The notes: generated from the letters alone by a model not told the origin. A stretch of DNA of 64,000 nt from JABJGO01 sp963921245 (GCA_963921245.4 CAWUEY030000001.1:1984001-2048000); one strand, 5' to 3'; shown: positions 1 to 8,107, counted from the first letter of the stretch. Translations and numbers: made by a program.

Positions 1-2
1 CG

Positions 3-662
3 GAATCTCTATCCGCAGAGAAGCGAAATCTGGCAAAAACAAAAGCACAGGTTTCCCGGTTCAAACAAATTTCCGAAACCCTCTCGGATCCGGCACAGGG
101 ACGGCTTTTAATCCTCATTTTCCTCACCACGATGGTTTTTGCCGGGCTTGAAAGCACCTTCGCCATGTGGTCACGTCGCGCCTTCGGCTGGGGGCCGGAG
201 CAAAACGGCTACCTTTTTGCCGCGATTGGTATTGTCACAGCCTTGATACAAGGCGGACTCGTAGGACGCATGGCCAAACGAATTGGTGAAAAAATGATGG
301 TCATTCAGGGGGGTATCGCACTGGCAACCGGTGTTCTGCTTATTCCCTTCTCGTCAACGGTACCCATGCTGGTCATTGCGGTTCTGATCGCCGCCTGCGG
401 TTTCGGGGTTTTGACACCAGCGTTGAACAGTCTCGCTTCCCTGCACGCGTCAGATGACGAACAAGGCGGCGTTTTGGGCGTTACCCGATCAACCTCAACC
501 CTCGCTCGTGTTGCGGGACCAGCCGCCGCCGGCGTGTTGTTTTCTTTTCTCGGTCGAGATTGGCCATATTTCGCGGGTGCCGTTCTGATGTTGGTCGTCA
601 TCGTGCTGGCGTTATCAACACGCAACTATGTGAGAGACTCCAGGGATTCTCATGAACCCTGA
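3..662 (+). CDS. MFS transporter, C-terminal part (cut by window edge)
   Basis: The reading frame is open from the window edge, so the N-terminal half of the protein lies outside. The visible 219 residues begin with a charged cytoplasmic stretch ending at SDPAQGR, typical of the central loop of 12-helix major facilitator proteins, followed by about six hydrophobic segments. The phrase GLESTFAMWSRRAFGWGPEQNG and the later GFGVLTPALNSL segment resemble the TetA/drug-proton antiporter branch. It would be an inner-membrane exporter of small molecules, with substrate unknown. It ends in HEP-stop, 84 bases before rpmE, and there is no obvious terminator between them. Confidence 0.85.
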   Translation, partial: ESLSAEKRNLAKTKAQVSRFKQISETLSDPAQGRLLILIFLTTMVFAGLESTFAMWSRRAFGWGPEQNGYLFAAIGIVTALIQGGLVGRMAKRIGEKMMVIQGGIALATGVLLIPFSSTVPMLVIAVLIAACGFGVLTPALNSLASLHASDDEQGGVLGVTRSTSTLARVAGPAAAGVLFSFLGRDWPYFAGAVLMLVVIVLALSTRNYVRDSRDSHEP

Positions 663-746
663 TCGTTTGATGTTTATTTGAGGATCAGCCTTGTTTGGGG
701 CAGTCCGTTGGCGTATAGAGAAGCTCTCAGATTTCGGAGCAGACCT

Positions 747-971
747 ATGAAGAAAAACATTCACCCGGACTATCACAAGATCACCGTTGAAATGACGGAC
801 GGCTCGACCTTTGAAACGCGCTCGACCTGGGGCAACGAAGGGGATACCCTGAAACTTGATATCGACTCCAAAACCCACCCTGCATGGACGGGCGTTCACC
901 GTCTTGTAGACAGTGGCGGGCAGTTGGCTAAGTTCAACAAACGTTTTGCCGGTATCGGTTTGAAATCCTGA
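747..971 (+). CDS. rpmE: 50S ribosomal protein L31
   Basis: This is a 74-residue protein starting MKKNIHPDYHKITVEMTDG, the characteristic L31 N-terminus, and ending with the basic FNKRFAGIG segment. L31 sits at the central protuberance of the large subunit and bridges to the small subunit. The zinc-binding cysteines of the zinc form are absent, so this is a cysteine-free version as is common in alphaproteobacteria. The ATG at 747 is chosen over an upstream in-frame start because family members begin at MKKNIHP. It stands alone between a transporter and a cyclase gene. Confidence 0.95.
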   Translation: MKKNIHPDYHKITVEMTDGSTFETRSTWGNEGDTLKLDIDSKTHPAWTGVHRLVDSGGQLAKFNKRFAGIGLKS

Positions 972-1207
972 CGGCGGCACTCTCGGAAAAGAAAAGACGC
1001 CAATTGACACCTTGATTATTGTTTAACCGTTAAGATCATGGTGGCCCGTCATCTATAACTTTGTTTGGGTGACACATCGTTTTATGATATCTTCCGAAAG
1101 TGGGAAATTAAAAAGCACTCTATATCGGTTTCAGCATTGCTTAACCAGCAATGTGCAGGGAAAAAATTTGAGGGTTCTGAGCACCTTGGGCCTAAATCAC
1201 ACGTGTC

Positions 1208-3043
1208 ATGGCAAAGCAAGTTAACTACGAGGTTCAGGTAATGCAGAATGGTCGATGGACCATTCATGCGCGTTACCCTGCGACCGGTAACGAAGAAGCC
1301 ATTGAAGAAGGGAAGCAGATTGCCGTATCGCGAATTGGCGACGTCCGGGTTTTACGGGATGTCTACGACACCAAAACAGGCATGAGCACAGAGTTTACGA
1401 TCTACTCATCCAAAATGATCTCAGCCAGTGAGGCTTCCGCCCATAATGACGATGATTGGGGCGGCGATGATGACGACTGGGGCGGGTTTGACAACGATGA
1501 CAATTGGGGTGATGGGGAGGACGACTCATCCTACACATCCGATGGCGTGTTCGATGAGGATGCTCGCAGGGAAATCAAACGGGCTGCCAGGGAAAAGAAA
1601 CGCCGTCAACGAGCCCGCGCGGGAAACCCAACATCTTTCAGCGGTCTGCTCATCAAACTCCTTCTAATCATTTTACTTTCGGTGGGTGTCGCTGCGGCGA
1701 GCATCCCATTCGCCTCTAGTGGCCTCGACGGTGTTAATCTCTTTGGCACGAGAATGGTTGGTATTGCCAAAGAAAATGCCCTGATCATTATCTTTATTGT
1801 TACGTTTGGCTTTACGTTCCTGATCCTGTCTTCGATTCTGTTACGTAACACCAGCCTCAAGGTGCGTAAAGAATCTCCTCCCGCCATGGGGAAGCCATCT
1901 GCAGACTCTGTCGCGGCACCTAAGCCTGCTGTAAATGCAGAAATGGCACCGACAGACTTATCCACATATGCACAGGAACTTCGCGATGCCATGCGTACTG
2001 ATTTAGATGAGGCTGGAGGTCCCGCGACAGATGCCGCCATAATCTCGGGCGCGGCGGAAGATAAAAATGGTGTATTGGATGTACCGGACTCTGCACCGAC
2101 CAATGAACCCCCGCCTGGGTCGGGTGACCTGTCGCCGCATGAGGAAAAGCAAAAAATCTATATAATGAAATTCATCTCATCGGCTTTGGATGGAAGCGGA
2201 CGAGATAAGAAGGCCCTGTCGAATTTTGACAGATTCGGAGTCAGTCTGTTTCTGGCAGGTGCCTGTGAAACCATGGCTCAACAATCAGATGTAAGCGCAG
2301 AAGCCAAACAAAAAATCATGTCAGACAGCCTGCAAACCGTGGGCTTCAAGGCTGAACAAGCAGCGGGCTTTTCGCAGAAATACGAAGAATATCTACTCCA
2401 GGATCCCTCCTACATGCAGATGTTCGAGGCGGGGCGTAACTCCATGAATACCTATTTCGAAGATGAGTCTCGAATAGGCAAGAACATGGCCGTTGCCATG
2501 GATGAATGGCAGAAACCGAAGAGCAAGAAAGACAGGGCCGGCCCTGTTACCGTTCTGTTTACCGATATTGAGAACTCAACGGCCATGACCCGGGAACTTG
2601 GGGATGCGGGTGCACAGCTTGTGGTGCGGGCCCACAACCTGGTCGTTCGTGAAGCCCTGACTATGTGTAATGGCAAGGAAGTCAAGCACACGGGTGATGG
2701 TATTATGGCTTCGTTCACCAAAACCTCTGACAGCCTGGATGCCGCCATGCAAATGCAACGCGAAGCGGCTGGATACAACGCGCAACATCCCGACAAACCG
2801 CTATACCTGAAAATCGGAATTAACGCGGGTGAACCGATTGCAGAAGATGACGACCTATTTGGATCAACCGTACAATTGTCGGCTCGCATCGTCGACCAGG
2901 CCCAGAAAGGCGAAATTTTAGTTTCCGAAACTGTTCGCGGCATTTGTTCGGGCAAGGAATACAAATTCAAAAGTCGCGGTGCCTTTCCGATGAAAGGATT
3001 CGATGTTGATCCTGTCCTCTTCGAGGTTGTCTGGCGCGAATAA
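1208..3043 (+). CDS. Membrane-anchored class III adenylate/guanylate cyclase
   Basis: A 611-residue protein. Residues 1-70 form a small conserved-looking domain. Residues 81-120 are an extremely acidic tract with repeated DDDWGG-like units, followed by a basic stretch. Two transmembrane helices lie at about 147-168 and 190-212, then a low-complexity linker, a helical region at about 312-430, and a class III cyclase catalytic domain from about 446 to the end. The metal-binding aspartates appear as FTDIENST (D453) and HTGDGIM (D497). The transition-state region reads GSTVQLSARIV, keeping the arginine but with glutamine where many cyclases have asparagine. Likely makes cAMP at the inner face of the membrane. 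The N-terminal region is not one I can name. Confidence 0.85.
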   Translation: MAKQVNYEVQVMQNGRWTIHARYPATGNEEAIEEGKQIAVSRIGDVRVLRDVYDTKTGMSTEFTIYSSKMISASEASAHNDDDWGGDDDDWGGFDNDDNWGDGEDDSSYTSDGVFDEDARREIKRAAREKKRRQRARAGNPTSFSGLLIKLLLIILLSVGVAAASIPFASSGLDGVNLFGTRMVGIAKENALIIIFIVTFGFTFLILSSILLRNTSLKVRKESPPAMGKPSADSVAAPKPAVNAEMAPTDLSTYAQELRDAMRTDLDEAGGPATDAAIISGAAEDKNGVLDVPDSAPTNEPPPGSGDLSPHEEKQKIYIMKFISSALDGSGRDKKALSNFDRFGVSLFLAGACETMAQQSDVSAEAKQKIMSDSLQTVGFKAEQAAGFSQKYEEYLLQDPSYMQMFEAGRNSMNTYFEDESRIGKNMAVAMDEWQKPKSKKDRAGPVTVLFTDIENSTAMTRELGDAGAQLVVRAHNLVVREALTMCNGKEVKHTGDGIMASFTKTSDSLDAAMQMQREAAGYNAQHPDKPLYLKIGINAGEPIAEDDDLFGSTVQLSARIVDQAQKGEILVSETVRGICSGKEYKFKSRGAFPMKGFDVDPVLFEVVWRE

Positions 3044-3071
3044 CACCGCGGAAATAATTTTCCCGGAAAGC

Positions 3072-3100
3072 CTTGAATTTAAGTTTAACCCCTCCTATCT
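3072..3100 (+). promoter_or_regulatory. RpoH (sigma-32) type heat-shock promoter for hsp20
   Basis: CTTGAA at 3072-3077 is followed after exactly 17 bases by CTATCT at 3095-3100. This fits the alphaproteobacterial sigma-32 pattern (CTTGAA, 17-18 bases, then a C-rich CYTATNT element, here preceded by CCCCTC). Predicted transcription starts near 3107, giving a leader of about 110 bases before the small heat-shock gene. Confidence 0.75.
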
Positions 3101-3107
3101 CATCTAC

Positions 3108-3220
3108 ACAGGTGATCGTGGAAGCCGGATGTAGGGTCCTAAAATCACCTGTATCAGAGGGTTCGTCCATGGTGGAGGACCTGATTTTAACCATGTAGCT
3201 CATGAGAGGATATGGCTATG
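3108..3220 (+). promoter_or_regulatory. Possible ROSE-like RNA thermometer in the hsp20 leader
   Basis: The leader contains several inverted repeats. ACAGGTGAT (3108-3116) pairs perfectly with ATCACCTGT (3144-3152), CATGGT (3168-3173) with ACCATG (3190-3195), and the last hairpin pairs TAGCT-C-AT (3196-3203) with ATGGCTA (3212-3218). The GAGAGGA ribosome binding site is left in an 8-base loop and the first AUG is inside the stem. A multi-hairpin leader whose last hairpin covers the initiation region is the ROSE arrangement known for alphaproteobacterial small heat-shock genes. The specific ROSE consensus was not confirmed. Confidence 0.45.
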
Positions 3221-3688
3221 CGTACTTTAGATTTTTCACCCCTTTTTCGTCACTCCGTCGGTTTTGACCGCATGCAGCGTCTAATGGACTCCGCTGCCCG
3301 TATGGACACCGCAAACACCGCTTATCCCCCTTACAATATTGAATCCCGCGGTGAGAACACTTACCGGATTTCCATGGCTGTCGCCGGATTTTCTGCTGAT
3401 GAGCTGGAAGTAACGGTCAAGGAAAACACCCTGTTGATTTCCGGAAAATCCTCCGATGAAACTGATCAGGTATCTTACCTTCATCGCGGCATTGCCAAAC
3501 GCGCCTTTGAGCGCTCGTTCGAATTGGCCGACACCGTAAAAGTCGTTGGCGGCGACCTGGACAATGGCATGTTGCATGTTGATCTGGTGCGTGAAGTTCC
3601 GGAAGAACAGAAGCCCCGCCGTATCGAGATTACGTCTGCGAGTGGGTTATCTTCGCAGAAATCCATTGATACCCAACAGGCGGCCTAA
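3218..3688 (+). CDS. Small heat-shock protein, Hsp20/IbpA family
   Basis: A 156-residue ATP-independent holdase chaperone. It starts MRTLDFSPLFRHSVGFDRM, the standard N-terminus of alphaproteobacterial IbpA-like proteins, followed by the alpha-crystallin domain from about residue 33 to 138 (NIESRGENTYRISMAVAGF, then ENTLLISGK and RGIAKRAFERSFEL). The ATG at 3218 is preferred to the ATG at 3212 because GAGAGGA ends at 3210, which is one base from the first but seven from the second. It is controlled by an RpoH-type promoter and probably by leader structure, and a strong terminator follows. Confidence 0.93.
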   Translation: MRTLDFSPLFRHSVGFDRMQRLMDSAARMDTANTAYPPYNIESRGENTYRISMAVAGFSADELEVTVKENTLLISGKSSDETDQVSYLHRGIAKRAFERSFELADTVKVVGGDLDNGMLHVDLVREVPEEQKPRRIEITSASGLSSQKSIDTQQAA

Positions 3689-3714
3689 TCGTGCTGTTAT
3701 AGCCAAAATCAATC

Positions 3715-3748
3715 GGGGCAGCCCTTGATGGGCTGCCCCGTTATTGTT
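3715..3748 (+). terminator. Rho-independent terminator of hsp20
   Basis: GGGGCAGCCC (3715-3724), a five-base loop TTGAT and GGGCTGCCCC (3730-3739) form a perfect 10-bp GC-rich stem followed by GTTATTGTTCT, 27 bases after the hsp20 stop codon. Confidence 0.85.
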
Positions 3749-3865
3749 CTGATTTTATTATATTATATTTTATAGCTCTCTCTACCTGTCAAACTCGCCT
3801 CATATGCGGCAGTCGCGGGCGCATCATAGGCAAGCATTTCATCAATGGTCAAGTGCTCACTGATG

Positions 3866-3966
3866 TAAAAAGACCGCCCCGAAAATTTCGGGGCGGCGAG
3901 TTTAACAGGGAGGCGTCGAAGTTGACGGGATGGTAGCCCCATCCACCCTCGATACTAGGGCCGTCG
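3866..3966 (-). ncRNA. Candidate trans-acting small RNA with exposed CCUCCC
   Basis: Read leftward, three consecutive hairpins are visible: GGATGG/CCATCC (3928-3944), CGTC/GACG (3914-3927) and a very strong terminator stem CCGCCCCGAAA/TTTCGGGGCGG (3874-3896) followed by a T run (complement of 3868-3872). Between the second hairpin and the terminator is an unpaired CCTCCCTGTTAAACTCG, which is complementary to Shine-Dalgarno sequences. This layout resembles alphaproteobacterial small RNAs that mask ribosome binding sites. The terminator lies 100 bases beyond the DUF1192 stop, so this might instead be a structured 3' end of that mRNA. A weak -10 (TAATTT, 3972-3977) is present. Confidence 0.5.
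3868..3896 (-). terminator. Intrinsic terminator (leftward)
   Basis: A perfect 11-bp inverted repeat with one central base, CCGCCCCGAAA-A-TTTCGGGGCGG, at 3874-3896. The plus strand has AAAAAG just before it, so the leftward transcript ends in a U run. It serves the candidate small RNA and/or the DUF1192 transcript. Confidence 0.85.
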
Positions 3967-3968
3967 CC

Positions 3969-3983
3969 TTAAAATTACGTTAA
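3969..3983. promoter_or_regulatory. CtrA-like box near the candidate small RNA
   Basis: TTAA-AATTACG-TTAA matches TTAA-N7-TTAA, the CtrA recognition pattern, but lacks the usual trailing C on one side. It overlaps the possible -10 of the candidate small RNA and lies just past the DUF1192 stop. Such a short AT-rich pattern can occur by chance. Confidence 0.35.
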
Positions 3984-3996
3984 TCATCTTTTACAT

Positions 3997-4179
3997 TCAG
4001 CGCTTGAAAAAGGTATCCGCGTTGGCCTTTGCATCCTGTTTTTCCGATATTGCCGCCCGTACGCGCTGGATTTCCGTCTTCAATTCGGCGATGTACTGAT
4101 TTAAGGCCTCAATGGAAAGTACTTCCAGGTTTTTCTGATCCTCGACAGTAAAAATTGGCTCCAGCTCATCATCATTCAT
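3997..4179 (-). CDS. DUF1192 family small protein
   Basis: A 60-residue protein beginning MNDDELEPIFTVEDQKNLE and continuing as one charged helix (LNQYIAELKTEIQRVRAAI) to FFKR. This matches the DUF1192 family as I know it: an acidic start, then the motif LSIEEL-YI-EL-EI-R, then a basic end. Its function is unknown. The ATG at 4179 has GGAGGAGAG just upstream, which decides it over an earlier in-frame start. It is followed leftward by the candidate small RNA and its terminator. Confidence 0.85.
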   Translation of the reverse strand: MNDDELEPIFTVEDQKNLEVLSIEALNQYIAELKTEIQRVRAAISEKQDAKANADTFFKR

Positions 4180-4402
4180 AATTGCTCTCCTCCCTGACAA
4201 CGGCATTGTTGGTTGTGCGCTTTTCGAGCGTCACATAACCATTTTCCGATGTTGATATGAGTATCATTTTTTGGCCCGCAACTATCAATCGGTCTTTGAC
4301 CCAGAAGCTGTGAGAGAGTAATAAAGGACCAATCCGAACAACCTGACCATTGAGAGCGGCTTGTCCGAAGCAGGCTATTCTCCCGAAAAAGGAATAAACA
4401 AG

Positions 4403-5200
4403 ATGACACGCCCGCTGATGCCCAAAGCGACAGCTGTATGGTTGATTGACAATACGGCTCTCACATTTGAGCAGATTTCCGATTTCTGCGGCTTGCATAT
4501 GCTGGAAATCCAGGCCATCGCCGACGGCGAAGTTGCAGTTGGCATGCAGGGCCTTGACCCGGTGCGGGGTGGCGAATTGGACGGTGATCTCCTGAAAGAA
4601 TGTGAGACCGATCCCGAGAAACGCCTTCAGATTACCAAAGTTGCGGCCGATCACGCCAAACAACAGCGCAAGAAAAAAACCCGCTACACACCTGTGTCCA
4701 AACGTCAGGACCGCCCGGATGCCATCGCCTGGCTGTTAAAGAACTATCCGGAATTGACAGATGCCCAGATCAGCAAACTGGTCGGCACCACCAAGCCAAC
4801 CATTAACTCGATCCGCGAGCGGACACATTGGAACATTTCGAATATTACGGCACAAAACCCCGTCGGACTTGGATTGTGCTCCGGCAATGATCTTGAAAAA
4901 GCTATTTCCACGGCCCGGGCCCGTGCCGGAACTGTCGCTGCGAGTTCGGATGGCGGCAGACCAGAAACAACAATTAAAGATGGTTCCGTTGTTGCATCTT
5001 CTGTAGAGGAAGTCCCTGGACGGGGAACAGAAACGCCTGCTCGCGAGGCAGAGAGCGCGGAACCCACCGTACAGGATGTATTTGGATCCGCGGCGGCTTC
5101 CGAAGAAGAGAGCGTAGAAGAAAGGGCGGTTTCCGCTATCGACGAAGCAAACCCGTTTGCTGTACTCACCAAAACACCTGACGAAGAAAAAGTGTCCTGA
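4403..5200 (+). CDS. trcR: TrcR-type (DUF1013) cell-cycle transcriptional regulator
   Basis: A 265-residue protein. Residues 1-165 match the DUF1013 family: MTRPLMPKATAVWLIDNTAL near the start, FEQISDFCGLHMLEIQAIADGE, and a second helix-turn-helix-like segment DAQISKLVGTTKPTINSIRERTHW. The family is found almost only in alphaproteobacteria and is annotated as a cell-cycle transcription factor. The last 90 residues are an acidic, Ala/Ser/Glu-rich tail that looks disordered. The start at 4403 follows AAAGGAATAAACAAG and begins where family members begin. It converges with the SDR gene, with the two stop codons directly abutting. Confidence 0.85.
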   Translation: MTRPLMPKATAVWLIDNTALTFEQISDFCGLHMLEIQAIADGEVAVGMQGLDPVRGGELDGDLLKECETDPEKRLQITKVAADHAKQQRKKKTRYTPVSKRQDRPDAIAWLLKNYPELTDAQISKLVGTTKPTINSIRERTHWNISNITAQNPVGLGLCSGNDLEKAISTARARAGTVAASSDGGRPETTIKDGSVVASSVEEVPGRGTETPAREAESAEPTVQDVFGSAAASEEESVEERAVSAIDEANPFAVLTKTPDEEKVS

Positions 5201-5992
5201 TCAGAATGTCGCGTCTTCCGGGACGGCTACTGTATAATTCAGTCCCAGGCGACCGCCATCTGCATAGATGCATTGACCGGTGACATAACTGGACTCATCG
5301 CTTGCCAAAAATACCGCGATGGCAGCGATTTCGGCGGGATCACCGCATCTTCCGGAAGGCGTCCGCGATAGCACTTTGTTTCGTGCCACATCGTCACTAA
5401 GCAGGGTTTTCGCCATTTCTGTCAGGATTGTACCGGGTCCGATCGCGTTGACCCGTATATTTTCGGCGGCCAATTCGACCGACATACTGGTGGTCAGCTG
5501 ATTAACCCCGCCTTTGCAGACCACGTACGGCAGAATCCCCTGCGCAGCCATAACAGCCTGTACGGATGACATGTTGACGATGGAACCACCCGTTCCTTGT
5601 GAAACCATTTGTCTTGCGGCGGCCTGGGCACAGAGAAAATAGCCCTTTAAGTTAATCCGGACTGTATCGTCAAAATCCTGCTCCGTAACATCAAGGCATC
5701 CCGCAATTCTGAGGATCGCCGCATTGTTAATCAGCACGTCAACACCGCCATACAAAGCAACGGTATCGGCGACCAAGGCCTCCACGTCCGAACGATTTCC
5801 AACATCGGTTTTGCGAAACTGAACATCACCACCGGCGTTCCGCAACCGGTCCGCTACTGCTTCGCCTGCTTCCTCTTCAACATCGGCAACAATGATCCGT
5901 GCCCCCTCTGTTGCAAACCGTTCTGCACAGGCCATACCAATGCCACCGGCCCCACCTGTGATAACGGTTGATTTACCGGCTAATGAAGACAT
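5201..5992 (-). CDS. SDR-family oxidoreductase
   Basis: A 263-residue classical short-chain dehydrogenase/reductase. It has the nucleotide-binding TGGAGGIG near residue 12, an acidic residue after the second strand (VADVEEE, favouring NAD), the NNAA motif, a catalytic serine in NMSSVQA and the catalytic pair YVVCK. The substrate cannot be told from sequence. It starts 24 bases after the prpE stop on the same strand, so it is probably co-transcribed, which hints at a role in acyl or hydroxyacyl metabolism, but this is inference. Confidence 0.85.
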   Translation of the reverse strand: MSSLAGKSTVITGGAGGIGMACAERFATEGARIIVADVEEEAGEAVADRLRNAGGDVQFRKTDVGNRSDVEALVADTVALYGGVDVLINNAAILRIAGCLDVTEQDFDDTVRINLKGYFLCAQAAARQMVSQGTGGSIVNMSSVQAVMAAQGILPYVVCKGGVNQLTTSMSVELAAENIRVNAIGPGTILTEMAKTLLSDDVARNKVLSRTPSGRCGDPAEIAAIAVFLASDESSYVTGQCIYADGGRLGLNYTVAVPEDATF

Positions 5993-6016
5993 CCAGATAC
6001 GTTTCCTTTTTCAAAT

Positions 6017-7927
6017 TCAGGTCGTTACGCGGGCGGCGGCGTAACCGATTGATTGCAGAGCTTCGTCAATCTCTTCAAGGATTGCCGGGTCATCAATGGT
6101 TCCTGGCGTCTTGTACTCTTCGTTATCGGCGATTTTCTGCATGGTTCCCCGTAGAATTTTACCTGAGCGGGTTTTGGGCAACCGATCAACCACGACCGCC
6201 AGTTTGAATGCGGCAACCGGGCCAATCTGATCACGAACCATCTGAACCACTTCGGTGATGATACTTTGGTGGTCCTGGGTAGTTCCTGCATTCAATGCCA
6301 GAAATCCGACGGGAAGTTGCCCCTTGAGCTGGTCCGCGACACCGATAACCGCACATTCGGCAACCGCCGGGTGAGCCGCCAGAACTTCTTCCATGCCACC
6401 CGTAGAAAGACGATGGCCGGCGACGTTAATGATATCGTCGGTTCTCGCCATAATGTAGAGATAACCATCTTCATCCTTGTAGCCCGCATCGGAGGTTTTG
6501 TAATAGCCGGGAAACTCCTCCATATAAGTTTCGAGGAAGCGTTCGTCTGCATTCCACAAAGTCGGCAAACTGGACGGTGCCATGGGCAGTTTTATGCAAA
6601 TAGCACCAATATCGCCGACCGGCACTTCCTGACAGTTTTCATCCAGAATTTGCACGTCCCAGCCCGGTACCGCCTTGGTTGGTGAACCTGCCTTAACAGG
6701 GAATTCGTGCAATCCCATGCAATTGGATGCGATGGCCCAGCCGGTTTCGGTCTGCCACCAGTGATCGATGACAGGGATCGACAATTTTTCCTGCGCCCAG
6801 ACCAGAGTATCGGGGTCCGTCCGCTCACCCGCAAGCCAGAGGTATTTTAAACTGCTCGTATCGTATTTTTTCAGAAACTCTCCGCCTGGATCTTCCCGTT
6901 TTATCGCTCGGAACGCTGTGGGGGCAGTAAACAGCGATGAAACCTTGTGATCGGAAATCACTCTCCAGAAAGCGCCCGCATCCGGAGTACCCACAGGTTT
7001 TCCTTCATACATCACGGTGGTACAACCGTGCAGCAATGGTGCGTAAACGATGTAGGAATGCCCAACGACCCAGCCCACATCCGATGCCGCCCAATAAACG
7101 TCGCCGGGCTCCACGTTATAGATGTTGGTCATGGACCACTTTAGGGCAACCATATGACCACCATTGTCGCGGACAACCCCCTTGGGTTGGCCGGTGGTTC
7201 CGGACGTGTAGATAATATAGAGCGGATCGGTTGCTGCAACGGGCACACAATCAACCGGTTCGGCAGTTGCTACGGAACTTGCCCAATCAATATCACGCCC
7301 ATCTCTCATGGACGCTTCGGCCTGCGGGCGTTGAAGAATAAAACAGTAATCGGGTTTGTGCGCCGCCGCTTCAATAGCCGCATCAAGTAACGGCTTGTAT
7401 TCGATAATCCGACTGCCCTCAATGCCACAAGACGCAGAGAGAATGACCTTTGGTTTTGCATCATCAATTCGGACGGCCAACTCGTTCGAGGCGAACCCGC
7501 CAAACACAACAGAATGAACCGCACCGATCCGGGCACAGGCCAGCATGGCCATAAGGGCTTCCGGCACCATGGGCATATAGACAATAACGCGGTCCCCTTT
7601 CCCAACACCGTTGGATACCAGAACACTGGCCAGACGTGCGACTTCGTCCCTTAAATCACGATACGAATAGGTTTTTACGGAATTGGTAACAGCACTGTCG
7701 TATATGAGCGCTGCCTGATCACCACGGTCACCATCTGCGTGGCGGTCCAGCGCATTGTAACATGTGTTGCACTCGGCACCGGGAAACCAACGGTAAAACG
7801 GGGGGGTACCGCTGTCCAGGACGCGATCCCAACGCTTAAACCAGTCAATACCCGAAGCGGCGTCTGCCCAGAACCCCTCCGGGTCGGAGAGGGAGCGATC
7901 ATATTCCTCTTGATAGCGGTTACTCAT
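6017..7927 (-). CDS. prpE: Propionyl-CoA synthetase (propionate-CoA ligase)
   Basis: A 636-residue AMP-forming acyl-CoA synthetase. It shows the ATP loop YTSGTTGQPKG, the PrpE-typical VVRDNGGH just after it, AGERTDPDT, WWQTETGW, and LPMAPSSLPTLWNADERF. The last two features separate PrpE from acetyl-CoA synthetase. The C-terminal catalytic lysine is in PKTRSGKILRG. It converts propionate, CoA and ATP to propionyl-CoA, AMP and pyrophosphate in the cytoplasm. ATG at 7927 follows AGGGAAC at moderate spacing. The SDR gene follows closely downstream. Confidence 0.92.
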   Translation of the reverse strand: MSNRYQEEYDRSLSDPEGFWADAASGIDWFKRWDRVLDSGTPPFYRWFPGAECNTCYNALDRHADGDRGDQAALIYDSAVTNSVKTYSYRDLRDEVARLASVLVSNGVGKGDRVIVYMPMVPEALMAMLACARIGAVHSVVFGGFASNELAVRIDDAKPKVILSASCGIEGSRIIEYKPLLDAAIEAAAHKPDYCFILQRPQAEASMRDGRDIDWASSVATAEPVDCVPVAATDPLYIIYTSGTTGQPKGVVRDNGGHMVALKWSMTNIYNVEPGDVYWAASDVGWVVGHSYIVYAPLLHGCTTVMYEGKPVGTPDAGAFWRVISDHKVSSLFTAPTAFRAIKREDPGGEFLKKYDTSSLKYLWLAGERTDPDTLVWAQEKLSIPVIDHWWQTETGWAIASNCMGLHEFPVKAGSPTKAVPGWDVQILDENCQEVPVGDIGAICIKLPMAPSSLPTLWNADERFLETYMEEFPGYYKTSDAGYKDEDGYLYIMARTDDIINVAGHRLSTGGMEEVLAAHPAVAECAVIGVADQLKGQLPVGFLALNAGTTQDHQSIITEVVQMVRDQIGPVAAFKLAVVVDRLPKTRSGKILRGTMQKIADNEEYKTPGTIDDPAILEEIDEALQSIGYAAARVTT

Positions 7928-8083
7928 TTGACGACGTTCCCTACTACTTTATCTTTTTTCATCTGACACCCATTGCATTGGCGTCCGCCATCCTGTCGCA
8001 CCACCCTGTTGCCACGTGTTTGTTGCAACACCCGAAGACAGGTAAACCCAAAGCGCTGGCACGCGCATCTGACCAGATTGGCC

Positions 8084-8107
8084 GGTTTTTGTAAACTTCG
8101 CAAAACC
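8084..8107. promoter_or_regulatory. Inverted repeat, possible prpE operator
   Basis: GGTTTTTGTAAAC-TTCGCAAAACC is an imperfect palindrome about 160 bases upstream of prpE. Its inner TTTGTAAA and TTCGCAAA halves resemble the TTTGCAAA half-sites of short-chain acyl-CoA responsive regulators, but the spacing is not the usual one. Confidence 0.25.

Noticed and set aside
1028..1040. TTAACCGTTAAG as a CtrA box upstream of the cyclase gene
   Set aside because: The spacing between the TTAA halves is three, not seven.
3079..3089. TTTAAGTTTAAC as a CtrA box in the hsp20 promoter
   Set aside because: The spacing is two bases, and it lies inside the RpoH promoter spacer.
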